In this document: in pieces, positions 1 to 6,874 of the stretch
Layout: each line of letters opens with the position of its first letter
Position numbering within the stretch: position 1 is the first letter of the stretch
Assembly (NCBI GenBank): GCA_046728075.1
Contig: JBKPDV010000155.1
Coordinates: 1 to 10,301, forward strand
Direction of reading: 5' to 3'
DNA length: 10,301 bases
Origin: JBKPDV01 sp046728075
Lineage (GTDB): Bacteria; Acidobacteriota; Thermoanaerobaculia; UBA5066; Gp7-AA6
The notes under the pieces: model-generated
What the model saw: only the letters and a program-made list of their open reading frames with translations
Database searches by the model: none
Told to the model about the DNA's origin: nothing
Program-made: the position numbers and the translations under genes

Positions 1-1178
1 ACAGTGCCGTGAGGAAGCAGGCGCGCATCGCCTTCGAAGGCGATCCGTACTTGCAGGACTTCATGCTGGGGGACGTCGACGCCGAAGGTCCCATCGAGAC
101 CGACGTGCTCCACTCCTTTGCCGCGGCCGGACATGTCGCCATGTTCTTCCCGCTGCGTTCGCCGGCGAGGTGGCGCGTGATCGCTCTAGGTCCGAGAAAA
201 GGCCGCGCGAGGCAAGAAAAGGAAGGCCACCAAAGCGAAGAGTCGCTCACGCGCAGCGAGCTCTCTCTCGGCGAGCTTCAGATCTCCGTCGATCGTGCCA
301 CCAGCGGAACTGTCCGCCTGCGCGACCCCGTTTGGTTGACGCATTTCCGTCTGCATCACCGGCAGGCGCGAAGGTACCGGGAGGGCCCCGTGTTCCTGGC
401 TGGCGACGCCGCGCACATCCACAGTCCAGTGGGCGCTCAAGGAATGAACACAGGCATACAGGACGCATGGAACCTCGGTTGGAAGCTCGCGCTGGTCACG
501 CTCGGACACGCCGAGGAGAAGCTGCTGGACACCTACGAAGCGGAGCGCTGGCCCGTCGGCCGTAACCTGCTCCGATACACCGATCGTCTCTTCGGTCTGT
601 TCACGCGGGTGATGTCGGCCGGCGCCCTGGCGGCCTGGATTCGGCGCGCGGTCGTGGCGCGGGTGCTCCCTCTGGTGTTCCGATCGGTGCGGATCCGCGG
701 CGTGGCGTTTAGATTTGTCTCCGAGCTGGCGATTTCTTACCGGCGGAGTCCCGCGGTGATGGAGGGCCGCCCAAGGCTTCGATCGGGACCGCGGGCAGGG
801 GACCGTCTGCCGGACGCGCGCATCGAACACCACGGCCAGCGAACCCACCTCCAGGAGGCGCTCTCGGGCACCGCGGTTCAGCTACTTCTCTGCGGGCCGC
901 TCGACGGTTGGGAGAGCGCTTCGCTCCGGGACCTGGCCGCCCGGCATGCCGGTATCCTCAACGTTTGCTTCCTGAGCCGGGAGAACAAGCGGGGCGTGCT
1001 CTTCGACAAGGATGGCGAGGCCCTTGCTCGGCTCGGCCTCCGCGCTGCGCACGACACGGGTCAGTACATCGTGAGACCGGACGGCTACATCGCCTTCCGC
1101 TGCGGCGGCCGCGACATCGGCTCTGCAGGGCGGTACCTCGCGCGCTGGCTAACAACGAACAATGTACAGGTATCGTGA
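1..1178 (+). CDS. FAD-dependent aromatic-type monooxygenase, 5' partial
   Basis: The gene runs in from the left edge; about 390 residues are visible. The GTG at 9 is probably internal, because the N-terminal Rossmann FAD-binding motif (GxGxxG) of this family is missing. The decisive signature is GDAAHIHSPVGAQGMN at about residues 132-147 of the visible part. It is the second FAD-binding motif of class A flavoprotein hydroxylases (PheA/TfdB/MhpA-like). It is followed by DAWNLGWKLA and the usual helix LLDTYEAERWPVG. From about residue 262 (GDRLPDARIEHHG) to the end (YIVRPDGYIAFR) there is the thioredoxin-like C-terminal domain of phenol hydroxylase-type members. The family uses NAD(P)H and O2 to hydroxylate aromatic or polyketide substrates in the cytoplasm; the substrate here cannot be told. 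A basic, Arg/Lys/Glu-rich stretch at about residues 61-80 replaces the usual linker between the substrate-domain strands. No downstream partner gene is visible. Confidence 0.88.
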   Translation, partial: SAVRKQARIAFEGDPYLQDFMLGDVDAEGPIETDVLHSFAAAGHVAMFFPLRSPARWRVIALGPRKGRARQEKEGHQSEESLTRSELSLGELQISVDRATSGTVRLRDPVWLTHFRLHHRQARRYREGPVFLAGDAAHIHSPVGAQGMNTGIQDAWNLGWKLALVTLGHAEEKLLDTYEAERWPVGRNLLRYTDRLFGLFTRVMSAGALAAWIRRAVVARVLPLVFRSVRIRGVAFRFVSELAISYRRSPAVMEGRPRLRSGPRAGDRLPDARIEHHGQRTHLQEALSGTAVQLLLCGPLDGWESASLRDLAARHAGILNVCFLSRENKRGVLFDKDGEALARLGLRAAHDTGQYIVRPDGYIAFRCGGRDIGSAGRYLARWLTTNNVQVS

Positions 1179-1271
1179 CCGACCTCGCGCGCATGGCCCG
1201 ACCTGATCTACGGAATCGGGTAGAGGACCAAGCGGCGGTCAACTCCAGCGGCTCCTTCATCGCCCTCGTCG

Positions 1272-1318
1272 CTGAAAGACTCGCCCGGTCCTCATGTAAC
1301 CTGATCGCCGTGACCGCT
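1272..1318 (+). repeat. Dispersed repeat, copy A
   Basis: This stretch resembles a second stretch at 6977-7027 in the same orientation. Both begin CTGAAAG-CTCGC and share the exact 13-mer TCATGTAACCTGA (1292-1304 here, 7000-7012 there), followed by a related TGACC tail. The copy ends two bases before the ATG of the truncated DUF2867-type gene. The motif TAACCTGACCCC, with its complement, is of the kind often seen at the ends of REP-associated transposase elements, and a fragment of such a transposase lies 200 bp away. This copy is degenerate: it has CTGATCGCC in place of CTGACCCC. Confidence 0.55.
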
Positions 1319-1320
1319 GT

Positions 1321-1505
1321 ATGAGACTCCCGAACAGCGCGCAGACCTCGCGGCCATGGCGAATCCACGAGCTCACGCACGATTTTCGCCTCGAGGACGT
1401 GTGGGCGCTTCCTACGCCCGGCGGCCCTCGCGACTTCCATTGGATCGTCGAGCGCTTCGCGTCGAGTGACCCGTCCAGGGGTTCGCTTCCCGGCCGAGCG
1501 CTGTG
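1321..1505 (+). pseudogene. DUF2867-type protein, N-terminal fragment
   Basis: The ATG at 1321 opens a frame whose first ~60 residues look like a real conserved protein: MRLPNSAQTSRPWRIHEL, then DFRLEDVWALPTPGGP, then ERFASSDPSR. I recognise this as the N-terminus of DUF2867-type proteins, which are usually about 180-190 residues long and of unknown function. After about residue 61 (near 1505) the resemblance stops, exactly where the GGGGTCAG end of a transposase remnant starts at 1513. The frame stays open to 1902, but that continuation is only antisense to the transposase fragment and to the permease 3' end. No convincing ribosome binding site precedes the ATG. I therefore call it a gene truncated by insertion followed by deletion. 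The family name comes from memory of the sequence pattern. Confidence 0.6.
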
Positions 1506-1509
1506 TGGA

Positions 1510-1698
1510 TTAGGGGTCAGTCCTGAAATCCTGCGCTATTTGGCGGAACGCCAAAAGTCGAGAGCCGAACTTCTCACGGTAGTACCCGAGCCGGGCGAGA
1601 TACCTCTCACCATCTTCGTCATTCCGGAAGACAGCCGCACGCTCGTTTCCCCGCACCACGACGTGGTACGGAAACTCCAGCCGAGGCGGCCTGGCCAT
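1510..1698 (-). pseudogene. REP-associated Y1 transposase, internally deleted remnant
   Basis: On the minus strand an ATG at 1698 starts MARPPRLEFPYHVVVRGNER, continuing AAVFRNDEDGERYLARLGYY. This is the N-terminus of REP-associated tyrosine transposases (TnpA-REP, IS200/IS605-like Y1 superfamily), which bind and cleave single-stranded REP hairpins. The usual GA(F/L) between EFP and YHV is missing. Family members are about 200-300 residues long; this one stops after 62. Resemblance ends at about residue 49 (RLLAF), so the HUH motif and the catalytic Tyr are both lost. The last residues are read from terminal DNA that ends in GACTGACCCC (complement of GGGGTCAGTC at 1513-1522), a typical end sequence of these elements. 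The pattern fits an internal deletion between the gene start and the element end. It is certainly non-functional and lies between the DUF2867 fragment and the permease 3' end. Confidence 0.72.
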
Positions 1699-1771
1699 CG
1701 CAAAATACTGCAGAATTTCAGGAAGCCGGACGCTCCAATCCGTCGCATCGCGCTGCGGATGGATCGGACTG

Positions 1772-4264
1772 TTACTCCCCGCGGAGAATGGCGATCGGAT
1801 CGACCCGGGTCGCGCGGTGTGCGGGAACCCAGCAAGCGAGAAGCGCGACGAAGATCAGCACCCCCGAAATCGTGGCAAAGACGGCGGGATCCGAAGGGCT
1901 GACGCCGAAGAGAAAACCCTTGATCGTGTGGCTGACTTCGCTGCCCACGAACATCCCTACCAGCAGCCCCGCGGCGGTTAGCGCAATCCCTTCGCGCAGC
2001 ACGAGCCGCAGAACGTCGCGGCGCTGCGCACCCAGGGCCATGCGCACACCCATCTCGTGGAGGCGTTGGTTGACGTCGTGGCCGAGGACCGCGAACAGCC
2101 CGAAAGCCGCAAGGAACAGCGCCAACCCGGCATAAGCGCTGCTGAACACGGCGACCAGCCGGCAGGGCGCCAACTGGGCCGCCAACCGATCATCGAGCAT
2201 CGCCATGTCGAAGACTGGAAGCGTGGAATCGATCGAAAGCACCGCATCTTTCAGTTCGCGGCTAACGGTGGCCACATCCGAAGAAACGCGCAACGCCACC
2301 ATCAACCTGGAGTTCGGCCGCTGGAGACAGGAAAAATAGGCATCGTATTGCGGCCCCAAGCCGCTCGGCGCAATGCCCATGCCGGCCTCGTTTAAGTCGA
2401 ACCGTTGCGCTTGGCGCGAGTCGCGCGCCACGCCGATCACGGTCACCCACGACAAGAAGCCGCCGCTCGCGCTGCGCATGCGCTTCCCGATGGGGTCCTT
2501 CCCGGGCCAGAGCTTGTTGGCCACTCCTTCGCTGATGACCGCGACCGCAGGGCTGTCCGCGCTGTCCTGCCAGGTGATGTCGCGCCCGTGCAGCAGCGGA
2601 ATGCCCAGATTGGCGAGCGCGCCCGGATGGATGCTGTGGCGATCCATCAACAGTCGCGCACTCGCGTCATCGGCGGAAGCGCCCTCGGGATACGCGATAT
2701 ATGCGGTCCGGGCGCGTCCCAGCATGCTCGGTCCCCACAGGGTCGCCGATTTCACGTTTGGCAGGCCTTGCAGTTTTTCTTCCAACTGTCGACTGAACCG
2801 CCCGCGTGACGCGTCATCGGCGTAATGCGCCAGGGGCAGCTCCAGGCGCAAGGTCAGGAGGTTCGAGGTATCAAAGCCCATCGGCGTGGACGCAAGCCGC
2901 CGGAAACTCTCCACCAGCATCCCCGCGGCCACCAACACCACCACCGCCAGCGACACTTCAGCGACGACTAAGACCTTCTGCCCGCGATGCCGCACCAGGC
3001 CCTGGCCCTGCCGGCCGCCCTGACGCAGCGTTTTTTCGATGTTCACCCGGGAAGAAAAGAGCGCCGGCGCGACGCCGAAAAACAGACCGGTGACGAGCGA
3101 CACGGCGAGCGAAACGAGAAATACCCGGGTCCCTGACTGGATGTGCACCACGGATGGAAGGTGCATGGGTGCCCAAGCACGGAGGACTCCGATTCCCCGG
3201 TCGGCAAGAGCGAAGCCCACGCCTCCGGCGAGCACCGTGAGCACCGCGTTTTCAATCAGCAGATGGCGCGCCAGCCGTTGCGCGGAAGCGCCCAAGGCGG
3301 AACGCACGGCCAGCTCGCGTCGGCGGCTCAGCAGCCGTGCCAGGAGCAAACTGGCCACGTTGGCGCACGCAATCAGCAGCAGGCAGAACGAGGCCACCAG
3401 CAAAATCCTCGTCGGCGGAAACAGCGCGCCCAGCAAGTACTCCTTCAACGGGCGGGGCACCAACGTGTAGCCAATATCGGTCTGCGGATAGGTCGTGGCC
3501 AGGCGCTGGTTGATGGCGGCCAAATCCTCACGCGCATGCGTCAGGGTGACCCCGGCTTTCATTCGGCCAATGGCCCAAATGGACGAGCCGCCGCGGTCCG
3601 TGGGGTTTGCGACGCCGGTCATCTCGTATGCGCGGCCGAGCGGAATCCACGCATCGACCTGCTCGCGGTGCTCTTCTTCGTTGGGCGCATCGCGGAATTC
3701 CGCCGCGGTCACCCCCACAACGAGGAACGGCTTGTCACTGAGATGGATGGTTGAGCCGACGACGGATGGATCGCCGCCTAGTTGGCGTTGCCAGAAAGCG
3801 TGGCTGATGACCACCACGGGATCACCCGAGCCAAAGCGGTCCTCTTCCGGGCGCATCAAGCGTCCCAACTGCGTGCGCGCTCCCAATAGCGTCAAGTACG
3901 AAGGCGTGACACAGTTCAACACCACCCGAATCGGCTCGCCTTGCCCGGTCATCACGAGCGAGCCCCAGCCTTGATAACCGGCCAGGGTTTCGAAGGCGGT
4001 GCTCTGCTCCAATATGTCGTGGTAGGCCGGATACGAGAACGTCGCGCCGCCCTGAGGGTATCCGGGCACGCCGTGGGAGATCCAGACCAGTCGATCCGGG
4101 TCCGGATAGGGCAGACGTTGGAAGAGCACGCCGTCGGCGATGGCGAACGTCACGGTGTTCGCCGCGATGCCCACCGAGAGAGTCAGCACGACGAATAGGA
4201 CGAAAAACGGCGACTTCCGCAACCGCCGCAGCGCGTACCGGCAATCCTGCAGAACGTTCTCCAT
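1772..4264 (-). CDS. MacB/FtsX-like ABC transporter permease (ADOP type)
   Basis: This is an inner-membrane permease of about 830 residues with the duplicated layout of acidobacterial orphan permeases. An N-terminal amphipathic helix (DCRYALRRLRKSPFF) precedes TM1 (about residues 19-46). A MacB-type periplasmic domain follows (PYPDPDRLVW, AFWQRQLGGDP, VVGVT). Then come three TM helices at about 286-312, 336-358 and 380-402. A second half begins with a TM at about 430-450, has its own periplasmic domain, and ends with three more TMs. Both FtsX-type coupling segments are present: RRRELAVRSALGA in the first half and HEMGVRMALGAQRRDV in the second. The C-terminus is HRATRVDPIAILRGE. I chose ATG 4264 over GTG 4276 because GAGGTGG lies just upstream as a ribosome binding site. 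The family is thought to export or transmit force to periplasmic partners; the substrate is unknown. No ATPase, membrane-fusion or PadR gene lies in the window. The length is normal, with no break. Confidence 0.93.
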   Translation of the reverse strand: MENVLQDCRYALRRLRKSPFFVLFVVLTLSVGIAANTVTFAIADGVLFQRLPYPDPDRLVWISHGVPGYPQGGATFSYPAYHDILEQSTAFETLAGYQGWGSLVMTGQGEPIRVVLNCVTPSYLTLLGARTQLGRLMRPEEDRFGSGDPVVVISHAFWQRQLGGDPSVVGSTIHLSDKPFLVVGVTAAEFRDAPNEEEHREQVDAWIPLGRAYEMTGVANPTDRGGSSIWAIGRMKAGVTLTHAREDLAAINQRLATTYPQTDIGYTLVPRPLKEYLLGALFPPTRILLVASFCLLLIACANVASLLLARLLSRRRELAVRSALGASAQRLARHLLIENAVLTVLAGGVGFALADRGIGVLRAWAPMHLPSVVHIQSGTRVFLVSLAVSLVTGLFFGVAPALFSSRVNIEKTLRQGGRQGQGLVRHRGQKVLVVAEVSLAVVVLVAAGMLVESFRRLASTPMGFDTSNLLTLRLELPLAHYADDASRGRFSRQLEEKLQGLPNVKSATLWGPSMLGRARTAYIAYPEGASADDASARLLMDRHSIHPGALANLGIPLLHGRDITWQDSADSPAVAVISEGVANKLWPGKDPIGKRMRSASGGFLSWVTVIGVARDSRQAQRFDLNEAGMGIAPSGLGPQYDAYFSCLQRPNSRLMVALRVSSDVATVSRELKDAVLSIDSTLPVFDMAMLDDRLAAQLAPCRLVAVFSSAYAGLALFLAAFGLFAVLGHDVNQRLHEMGVRMALGAQRRDVLRLVLREGIALTAAGLLVGMFVGSEVSHTIKGFLFGVSPSDPAVFATISGVLIFVALLACWVPAHRATRVDPIAILRGE

Positions 4265-4276
4265 ACACCACCTCAC

Positions 4277-4667
4277 CGTCTGATCGGGCTACCACTTAGC
4301 ACAATCCAGACCAGCTCGGAGGGCTTTCGTTTGAAAGAGATAGCGCGCCCTCCAAGCTCAACCGCGTTGGTTCACGTTCGATTGTGGGACTGAAACGTTC
4401 AAAAACGAACACTGCCGATATGCTTGAGTCGAGATTGCGTCGGCGCGGCGGGCCTTACGGATGGCCTGCCCCGCTTGCGTTTGCCACCTTCAACGGGCTC
4501 GATCCTGGTCTCGGCTCACGATTGCCACGGGATCTGGAGCGTGAAGATACAAACCGGCCAGATTGGCCGTCTCAATTATCAGTTAGCCCTAGCCGGGTCG
4601 AAAAAAGCTCCGGTGACCTATGTATTCGTCGCAGGGTCATGCCTTGAAGTCGCGTCGAGATCGACAG
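4277..4667. other. Intergenic region upstream of the permease
   Basis: This stretch of about 390 bp separates the permease start (minus strand) from the 3' end of the secreted-protein gene. It should hold the permease promoter, but I see no convincing -10/-35 pair. It appears less GC-rich than the flanking genes. A plus-strand frame from TTG 4424 to 4732 contains a protein-like stretch (IWSVKIQTGQIGRLNYQL, then APVTYVFVAGSCL at about 4532-4650). It has no ribosome binding site or ATG start and overlaps the convergent gene end, so I do not call it a gene. A GC-rich hairpin is listed separately. Confidence 0.5.
4544..4569 (-). terminator. Possible terminator of the secreted-protein gene
   Basis: CGGCCA (4555-4560) and TGGCCG (4564-4569) form a perfect 6-bp GC-rich stem with a 3-nt loop. 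Read on the minus strand, the stem is followed by GGTTTGTATCTT, which is T-rich but not a clean T run. It lies about 100 nt beyond the stop of the gene at 4668-5405 and in the right orientation for it. The T tract is weak, so this is only a candidate. Confidence 0.3.
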
Positions 4668-5405
4668 TCAGTGAGCATGACCGCCCGAGTCCGCCGACGT
4701 TCCGTCCGACCACTCGGACACCGGAACGATGAACTCGGTCACTGGCTCCGGCGCGCCATTAAAGTGTGGAGCCAGCAGAACCGGCAAGCCAGAACTAAGC
4801 GGGCCTGCACCCCAAGTGTGAGCGTCTTTCACGGCAACGTAAAACATGAGATGGGGAACGCAGTTCCCGCATCTGCTGTTAAGGAACCCTTGCTTCGACA
4901 GCATATAGGCCATCGCGCCAGGCTCGAGGGCCGGCACTTCCCCTCTCTCAATCGCGGCCTTCATACCCTCGTTCATTTCAGCTTTCGATTTTCCAGCCAA
5001 TGCCAATTTGGTCCTAATCAAAGTGATCGGCAGCAACGTCCTGGCAGCCGATGGGTTGTAGCACACCGGACCGCGCCTCTTAGGGCTCCAAAACTCGGGA
5101 CTGTTTTCGAATTGGTCCATCCACGAGCGGTCTACGTTGCAGACAAAGCCGTTCTTGCCTTCGACCGCAGTTTCATGGCCATGCCTTCCGAGGGCCATAA
5201 CCGTGGCGTCCTTGGCAACGGATGACGGAGCCGCGCTTCGCGCCAGGGCGATTTCGGCGTCGCGGTCCATGAGGTATTGATCGAGGGGCGCCATGCTGGG
5301 ATACGGATTCTTGGCGTCCTGTGCTTGCGCGTGCGATGTGGCGCCGAGCACCGCAATCAGCGCAAGGGCCTCTCTAATGAGCGTTTTGATTGCCTGTGAC
5401 TTCAT
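4668..5405 (-). CDS. Secreted protein of unknown function, paralogue 1
   Basis: The protein has 245 residues and I do not recognise a named family. The ATG at 5405 is preceded by AAGGGA (minus strand, 5419-5414) with an 8-nt spacer. A signal peptide is clear: the basic start MKSQAIKTLIR, a hydrophobic core ALALIAVLGA, and a probable cut after AHAQA-like SHAQA (residue 28). The mature protein begins with the motif YPSMAPLDQY...EIALARSA (residues 35-58), which recurs in the partial gene at 10138. Other landmarks are HGHE (75-78), RSWMDQFENSPEFWSP, and four cysteines at 89, 115, 169 and 172. The last two form a CGNC pair, followed by VPHLMFYVAVKDAHTWG. The C-terminus is GGHAH. The cysteines could form disulfides or bind metal in the periplasm; that is inference. 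There is no adjacent partner in the same operon: the permease start lies 403 bp downstream. Confidence 0.82.
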   Translation of the reverse strand: MKSQAIKTLIREALALIAVLGATSHAQAQDAKNPYPSMAPLDQYLMDRDAEIALARSAAPSSVAKDATVMALGRHGHETAVEGKNGFVCNVDRSWMDQFENSPEFWSPKRRGPVCYNPSAARTLLPITLIRTKLALAGKSKAEMNEGMKAAIERGEVPALEPGAMAYMLSKQGFLNSRCGNCVPHLMFYVAVKDAHTWGAGPLSSGLPVLLAPHFNGAPEPVTEFIVPVSEWSDGTSADSGGHAH

Positions 5406-5960
5406 ACGACCAGTCCCTTCTCTTCAGCGACGCACCAGCTCTGCCTCTTATCGAGCTCAGCCTTGCAAAGTGGGTCAGGCTAGAAGATGGAGCAACGCCC
5501 GGGCCAAGCGCCGCAGATATCGTCGATTCCGGCCGAACGGCTCTTGCGTCAACACGTTAGCCTTGCCTGATCGTTGATCAACTCAAGCATCAACGATGCG
5601 ACGTCTTGGATTAAACGCAGGAATTTGGATCTTCCAATGCCACCCAGCCTTCCGAAGTTGCAGACGACATCAGTCGAAACATTCTTGTCTTGGTGTGGAG
5701 GCTTTTTCCGACCGAGCCGTCCAGCGAAAAGTTGATTTATCGCGCAACACACCTCAGCTGCCTGAAAATGTTTCGAGCCGAACGTCGTCGCCGCCCGCGA
5801 GAGGAAGAGTTCGCGCGCCGTCAGGTACTAAAGGCTACAGCGGGCTCCAATTCCTATGAACGGATGCTGGATCTGCAGCTTCGAGAACCGGGCACGAGAC
5901 TTGCGGAGTCGAGGTCTCGGCCGCTGGCGAATCGGAGTTCGGTGGCGCACGGGAGACGCT
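5406..5960. other. Intergenic region between divergent genes
   Basis: About 555 bp lie between the divergent starts of the secreted-protein gene (minus) and the VOC gene (plus), so both promoters should be here. The open frames in it are short, have no recognisable conserved motif and lack good ribosome binding sites; I consider them chance. The one clear structure is the inverted repeat at 5570-5597. GC content looks lower than in the genes to the right. Confidence 0.5.
5570..5597. promoter_or_regulatory. 9-bp inverted repeat, operator or hairpin
   Basis: ATCGTTGAT (5570-5578) and ATCAACGAT (5589-5597) are perfect complements separated by 10 nt. The left arm overlaps a smaller palindrome, GTTGATCAAC (5573-5582). 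There is no T tract on either side, so a classical terminator is unlikely. Its place in a divergent intergenic region, 165 bp from one start and about 360 bp from the other, would suit a regulator-binding site. It could equally be a chance palindrome. Confidence 0.35.
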
Positions 5961-6389
5961 ATGGAAGATGTTGCGAACATCGGAGTCCTGTTCATCGCAG
6001 GCTTTGGCCCAATCGTCCGCGAAGCGGCGGCGAGCCGCAGGCTCTACTGTCGAACTCTCGGCATCTCCTTCCGGGAGGAGAAGGGCGGCTACCTTCACAC
6101 GGAGTCCTTAAAGGGTGCGAAGAGCTTCGCGCTGTGGCCGCTCTCCGAAGCCGCTCGCTCCTGTTACGGTCAGGACGCGTGGCCCGGCGATGTCCCCATC
6201 CCGCAAGCTTGGATTGAGTTCGACGTTCAGAACGTCGAGGCTGCAACGGCGGAGCTGGAAGCGCGCGGTTATCGAATGCTCGTCAAGAACAAGAGAGAAC
6301 CGTGGGGTCAGACGGTCAGCCGGTTCCTCAGTACGGAAGGACTACTCGTAGGGATCACCTTTACCCCCACGATGCGAGAGGACGCGTAG
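5961..6389 (+). CDS. VOC superfamily (glyoxalase-fold) protein
   Basis: The protein has 142 residues. The ATG at 5961 is preceded by GGGAG (5951-5955) with a 5-nt spacer; the frame is open further upstream but without a matching pattern. The sequence has the paired beta-alpha-beta-beta-beta layout of vicinal oxygen chelate proteins. The first half is IGVLFIAGFGPIVREAAASR, then LYCRTLGISFREEKGGYLHTE. The second half is IPQAWIEFDVQNVEAATAEL, then EARGYRMLVKNKREPWGQTV and FLSTEGLLVGITFTP. YLHTE and the later E of STEG are plausible metal ligands by position. Relatives include glyoxalases, dioxygenases and fosfomycin- or bleomycin-resistance proteins; small stand-alone members like this are mostly uncharacterised, so no substrate is assigned. 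Directly after its stop, in the same frame, lies a fragment of an SRPBCC gene. Confidence 0.88.
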   Translation: MEDVANIGVLFIAGFGPIVREAAASRRLYCRTLGISFREEKGGYLHTESLKGAKSFALWPLSEAARSCYGQDAWPGDVPIPQAWIEFDVQNVEAATAELEARGYRMLVKNKREPWGQTVSRFLSTEGLLVGITFTPTMREDA

Positions 6390-6515
6390 GCGGGCGTCGC
6401 GGGCTGGCACATCTGGTTTGACGTGCTGGAGCGGCTTCTCTCCGGTCGGCCCATCGCCCGCATCGTCGGTCGCCGAGGCGATAAGTTCGGCGGTTGGCAG
6501 CGATTGAACGCCGAG
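6390..6515 (+). pseudogene. SRPBCC/AHSA1-family C-terminal fragment
   Basis: Immediately after the VOC stop codon, and in the same frame, the sequence reads AGWHIWFDVLERLLSGRPI, then RIVGRRGDKFGGWQRLNAE. This is the typical end of SRPBCC (AHSA1-like, START fold) proteins: an aromatic GWH segment, the LDVLERLLSG helix, and GGWQRLNAEY. Only about 42 of the usual ~150-180 residues are present, there is no start codon with a ribosome binding site, and the match stops after NAE. The rest of the domain is missing upstream, where the intact VOC gene sits. I read it as a leftover of a deleted gene. The family assignment is from pattern memory. Confidence 0.62.
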
Positions 6516-6540
6516 TTGGTTCTTGGCGTTCTACGTCTTC

Positions 6541-6612
6541 ACGCGTTACGTCAAGGTGACCTTCTTCCACGCGGCCGCACTGCCCGGCTGGGTTCCCGGC
6601 CGGCCGTTCTGA
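6541..6612 (+). pseudogene. Probable DUF1801-family C-terminal fragment
   Basis: In a different frame from the SRPBCC remnant, 23 codons and a TGA read TRYVKVTFFHAAALPGWVPG plus three residues. DUF1801-type proteins commonly have a strand like RYVKVTFFRG in their second half and end near QAAALPGW. Here the two pieces are directly joined, as if about 30 intervening residues had been deleted. There is no start codon or ribosome binding site. The match is short, so this is tentative. Confidence 0.35.
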
Positions 6613-6874
6613 AGAGGCAAGATCGGCTCGGTGCGGATCGCGTCCGATTCTGTCTGCAGTTTGAAAGACTGATATCGGCGTCTCGCGAAACAATCTCTTG
6701 CGACAGCGGCCGGGTAACCGCGAACAATCTCGGTTGCGGCGTAATGGCCATGAGTCACGATGCTCAGGGAACGTTGATGCCGGCGCCTTCGGCGACTCCG
6801 AGGGCGATAACGGACCATTCGAGGCCTCCGCGGCCTTTGGCGGCGGCGCAGAGGAAGCGGTCGCGCGCAGACTG
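6613..6874. other. Non-coding stretch, nothing recognised
   Basis: I see no supported gene here. Frames remain open on both strands (for example the continuation of the SRPBCC frame to 6875), but none has a start with a ribosome binding site or a motif I recognise. It probably belongs to the same decayed segment as the two fragments to its left. Confidence 0.45.

Noticed and set aside
1201..1221. Hairpin ACCTGAT/ATCGGGT after the monooxygenase stop as a terminator
   Set aside because: The 7-bp stem includes a G-T pair, and no T tract follows; too weak to call.
958..1440. Minus-strand frame of 160 residues across the monooxygenase end and DUF2867 fragment
   Set aside because: It is antisense to the well-supported monooxygenase, rich in Arg/Ser/Pro with no motif, and runs across the repeat; typical of GC-rich shadow frames.
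1741..1771. Imperfect hairpin beyond the permease stop as a terminator
   Set aside because: The stem is interrupted after about five pairs and there is no T tract.
3143..3754. Plus-strand frame of 203 residues inside the permease
   Set aside because: It is antisense to the permease, Gln/Arg/Gly-rich, without a ribosome binding site or recognisable pattern.
5690..6217. Plus-strand frame of 175 residues overlapping the VOC gene
   Set aside because: It is in another frame from the clear VOC protein, has no conserved motif, and lacks a good ribosome binding site.
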